Origin: an uncultured Erysipelotrichaceae bacterium
GTDB taxonomy: Bacteria; Bacillota_I; Bacilli_A; RF39; UBA660
Direction: 5' to 3'
Length of the DNA stretch: 8,244 bases
Assembly (NCBI GenBank): GCA_902803685.1
Contig: CADCQR010000032.1
Location: 1 to 8,244, forward strand
Below the pieces are notes generated by a model. The model saw only the letters and a program-made list of their open reading frames with translations, searched no databases and was not told where the DNA came from. The translations under genes and the position numbers were made by a program. Below are positions 7,275 to 8,244 of this stretch, piece after piece (positions within the stretch are counted from its first letter, which is position 1; every line of letters starts with the position of its first letter).

Positions 7275-8119
7275 TTTATAACTCTATTAATAGTGATTTT
7301 TGTACAATTCCTATCGGAGATAGTAATTATATTCCACAAGGGGTGTGTAAATTTCATGATTTTGTGATTATTGCTTGTTATGATTATCATCATATAAAAA
7401 ATAGTATTCTATTTATTTGTGGAAGCAAAAATTATCTGAAACGAGTTTATTTAGATGGTAAAATGCATTGTGGAGGTATTGGTTATTATGAAAAGGCTGA
7501 TAAAATTTTTATAACTGGTGTAGGTAAAGGAGAAAAATCATACATTAATAGATATTCAGGTAAAGATTTGTTGCTTGCAAAAGATTTTTCCACAATCTTT
7601 GTGGAAAAAAAGTTTTGTGTCGATGATAATTGTAGTTTATATTCATCCAGTGCTAAGCATAGTTCTCCTTCGTTTTTAACCATTTTTAATGATAAGTTAT
7701 ATGTTGGTAATTATGTTTCTTTTGTTCATAAAAGCAAACATAAAGCGTTTATAAAAGAATATAATATTTTTGATAACGGTGATGTAAGTGATAAATTTAA
7801 TTTATACAGAAACATTTATTCTAATACACAGTCAATTTGTATAGTTAAGAAGGATAATAGATTGGTGTATTTATTTAGTAGATCTTTTGGTAGAAGGCGT
7901 AAATCTTTAATAAATGTGTGCATTTTAGAAAAAAATAAATTTATTTCTAAGGAAAAGATAATTTTACCAGCCATGTTGCAACAAATTAATTTGTATGATG
8001 AGTATTTGATGGTTATTTTTGAGTCTTGCGCAGATTGTTATTCTTCTACTTGTATAACTTATAATGATAAGGTGTATTTTTTAGATTTTGATAAGTTATT
8101 TTCATTTGCCGATTTATAG
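7241..8119 (+). CDS. uncharacterised protein, possible beta-propeller
   Basis: I do not recognise a named gene. The 292-residue product has no clear signal peptide or membrane helix, so it is probably cytoplasmic. Short hydrophobic, strand-like runs recur with polar turns, each ending in a recognisable motif: IPQG (31-34), HCGG (76-79), SPSFLT (142-147) with KLYVGNY (152-158), SRSFGR (213-218), then LPAM (242-245) with a FESCADCY segment (260-267). From memory, this order resembles propeller-like, usually secreted proteins of Clostridia and Actinobacteria with IPQG, H-GG, LYVGN, S-S-GR and PPM...LFESAA motifs; that is inference. It has 12 cysteines, several in a cluster at 263-271, which is high for this kind of genome. 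The GTG start is chosen because AAGGTGA (7230-7236) sits 4 bases upstream and the promoter start falls just before it; the next in-frame ATG would drop the IPQG region. It has its own promoter, diverges from pflB, and no terminator is visible before ssrA. Confidence 0.75.
   Translation: MTFFFRNKYNSFYNSINSDFCTIPIGDSNYIPQGVCKFHDFVIIACYDYHHIKNSILFICGSKNYLKRVYLDGKMHCGGIGYYEKADKIFITGVGKGEKSYINRYSGKDLLLAKDFSTIFVEKKFCVDDNCSLYSSSAKHSSPSFLTIFNDKLYVGNYVSFVHKSKHKAFIKEYNIFDNGDVSDKFNLYRNIYSNTQSICIVKKDNRLVYLFSRSFGRRRKSLINVCILEKNKFISKEKIILPAMLQQINLYDEYLMVIFESCADCYSSTCITYNDKVYFLDFDKLFSFADL
7585..7609. repeat. perfect 11-bp intragenic inverted repeat
   Basis: TTTTTCCACAA (7585-7595) and TTGTGGAAAAA (7599-7609) are perfect complements around a 3-base loop, inside the unknown gene (it encodes roughly DFSTIFVEK). 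On the + strand it is followed by A residues, so it is not a normal terminator for that gene. Its role, if any, is unknown. Confidence 0.6.
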
Positions 8120-8173
8120 AGGCTGTATATTTCTGTTCTTATTTGATATACTTTTTATAGGTAATCTGTTGTA

Positions 8174-8202
8174 TAGACAACATAGATACTTTGTGTTATA
8201 AT
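8174..8202 (+). promoter_or_regulatory. strong promoter for ssrA
   Basis: TAGACA (8174-8179, one mismatch to TTGACA) and a perfect TATAAT (8197-8202) are 17 bases apart, and the TG at 8194-8195 makes it an extended -10 as well. Predicted start is near 8209, a few bases before the mature tmRNA end at 8214, leaving a very short leader to be removed. A 6-bp inverted repeat (8167-8172 and 8177-8182) overlaps the -35. Confidence 0.85.
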
Positions 8203-8213
8203 AAATGCCGAAT

Positions 8214-8244
8214 GGGGTTGATTTGGGTTCGACGGGAATATTAG
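8214..8244 (+). ncRNA. ssrA: tmRNA, 5' end only (cut by window edge)
   Basis: tmRNA acts as both tRNA and mRNA to rescue stalled ribosomes with SmpB. The visible 31 bases begin with GGGG and carry the conserved 5' signature, a GGGTTGATTT stretch then GGTTCGACGGGA, closely matching the E. coli tmRNA start. This covers the 5' acceptor strand and the D-arm-like region. The tag-coding part, pseudoknots and 3' CCA half are outside the window. It follows a strong promoter and is on the same strand as smpB. Confidence 0.9.

Noticed and set aside
8120..8173. Terminator or small RNA after the unknown gene
   Set aside because: No stable stem followed by a T-run is visible. The only dyad overlaps the ssrA -35.

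Overview
This is a low-GC, AT-rich bacterial window. Gene content, Shine-Dalgarno sequences and protein flavour point to an anaerobic or fermentative Firmicute, or a Mollicutes-like Bacilli relative. TGA is used as a normal stop (the capA-like gene ends in TGA), so the mycoplasma code is unlikely. I cannot name the species.

Left block, + strand (about 1-4154): secG (protein export channel subunit), rnr (RNase R), a membrane-anchored CapA-type metallophosphoesterase-fold protein, and smpB (tmRNA partner). The last three genes are packed with gaps of 6 and 4 bases and look like one operon. The smpB Shine-Dalgarno sits inside the end of the capA-like gene. The block ends at a strong hairpin (4162-4193) that serves both strands.

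Middle block, - strand (4170-7132): pflB then pflA, encoding pyruvate formate-lyase and its radical-SAM activating enzyme, joined by a TAATG stop/start overlap. They converge on smpB. The pflA stop codon and last seven codons lie inside the shared terminator hairpin.

Right block, + strand (7189-8244): a gene of unknown function (292 aa, GTG start) with its own promoter diverges from pflB. Its repeated short strand-like segments suggest a beta-propeller-type fold. It is followed by a very good promoter and the first 31 bases of ssrA (tmRNA), which runs off the window.

Together, secG-rnr-smpB-ssrA is a familiar Firmicutes neighbourhood for export and ribosome rescue. Here it has been opened in two places: the capA-like gene lies between rnr and smpB, and pflBA plus the unknown gene lie between smpB and ssrA. 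SmpB and tmRNA rescue stalled ribosomes, and RNase R degrades the defective mRNAs. The pfl pair makes acetyl-CoA and formate from pyruvate under anoxia. I see no CRISPR array, transposase, phage gene or tRNA, and no convincing new multi-gene system. The most open question is the 292-aa protein.
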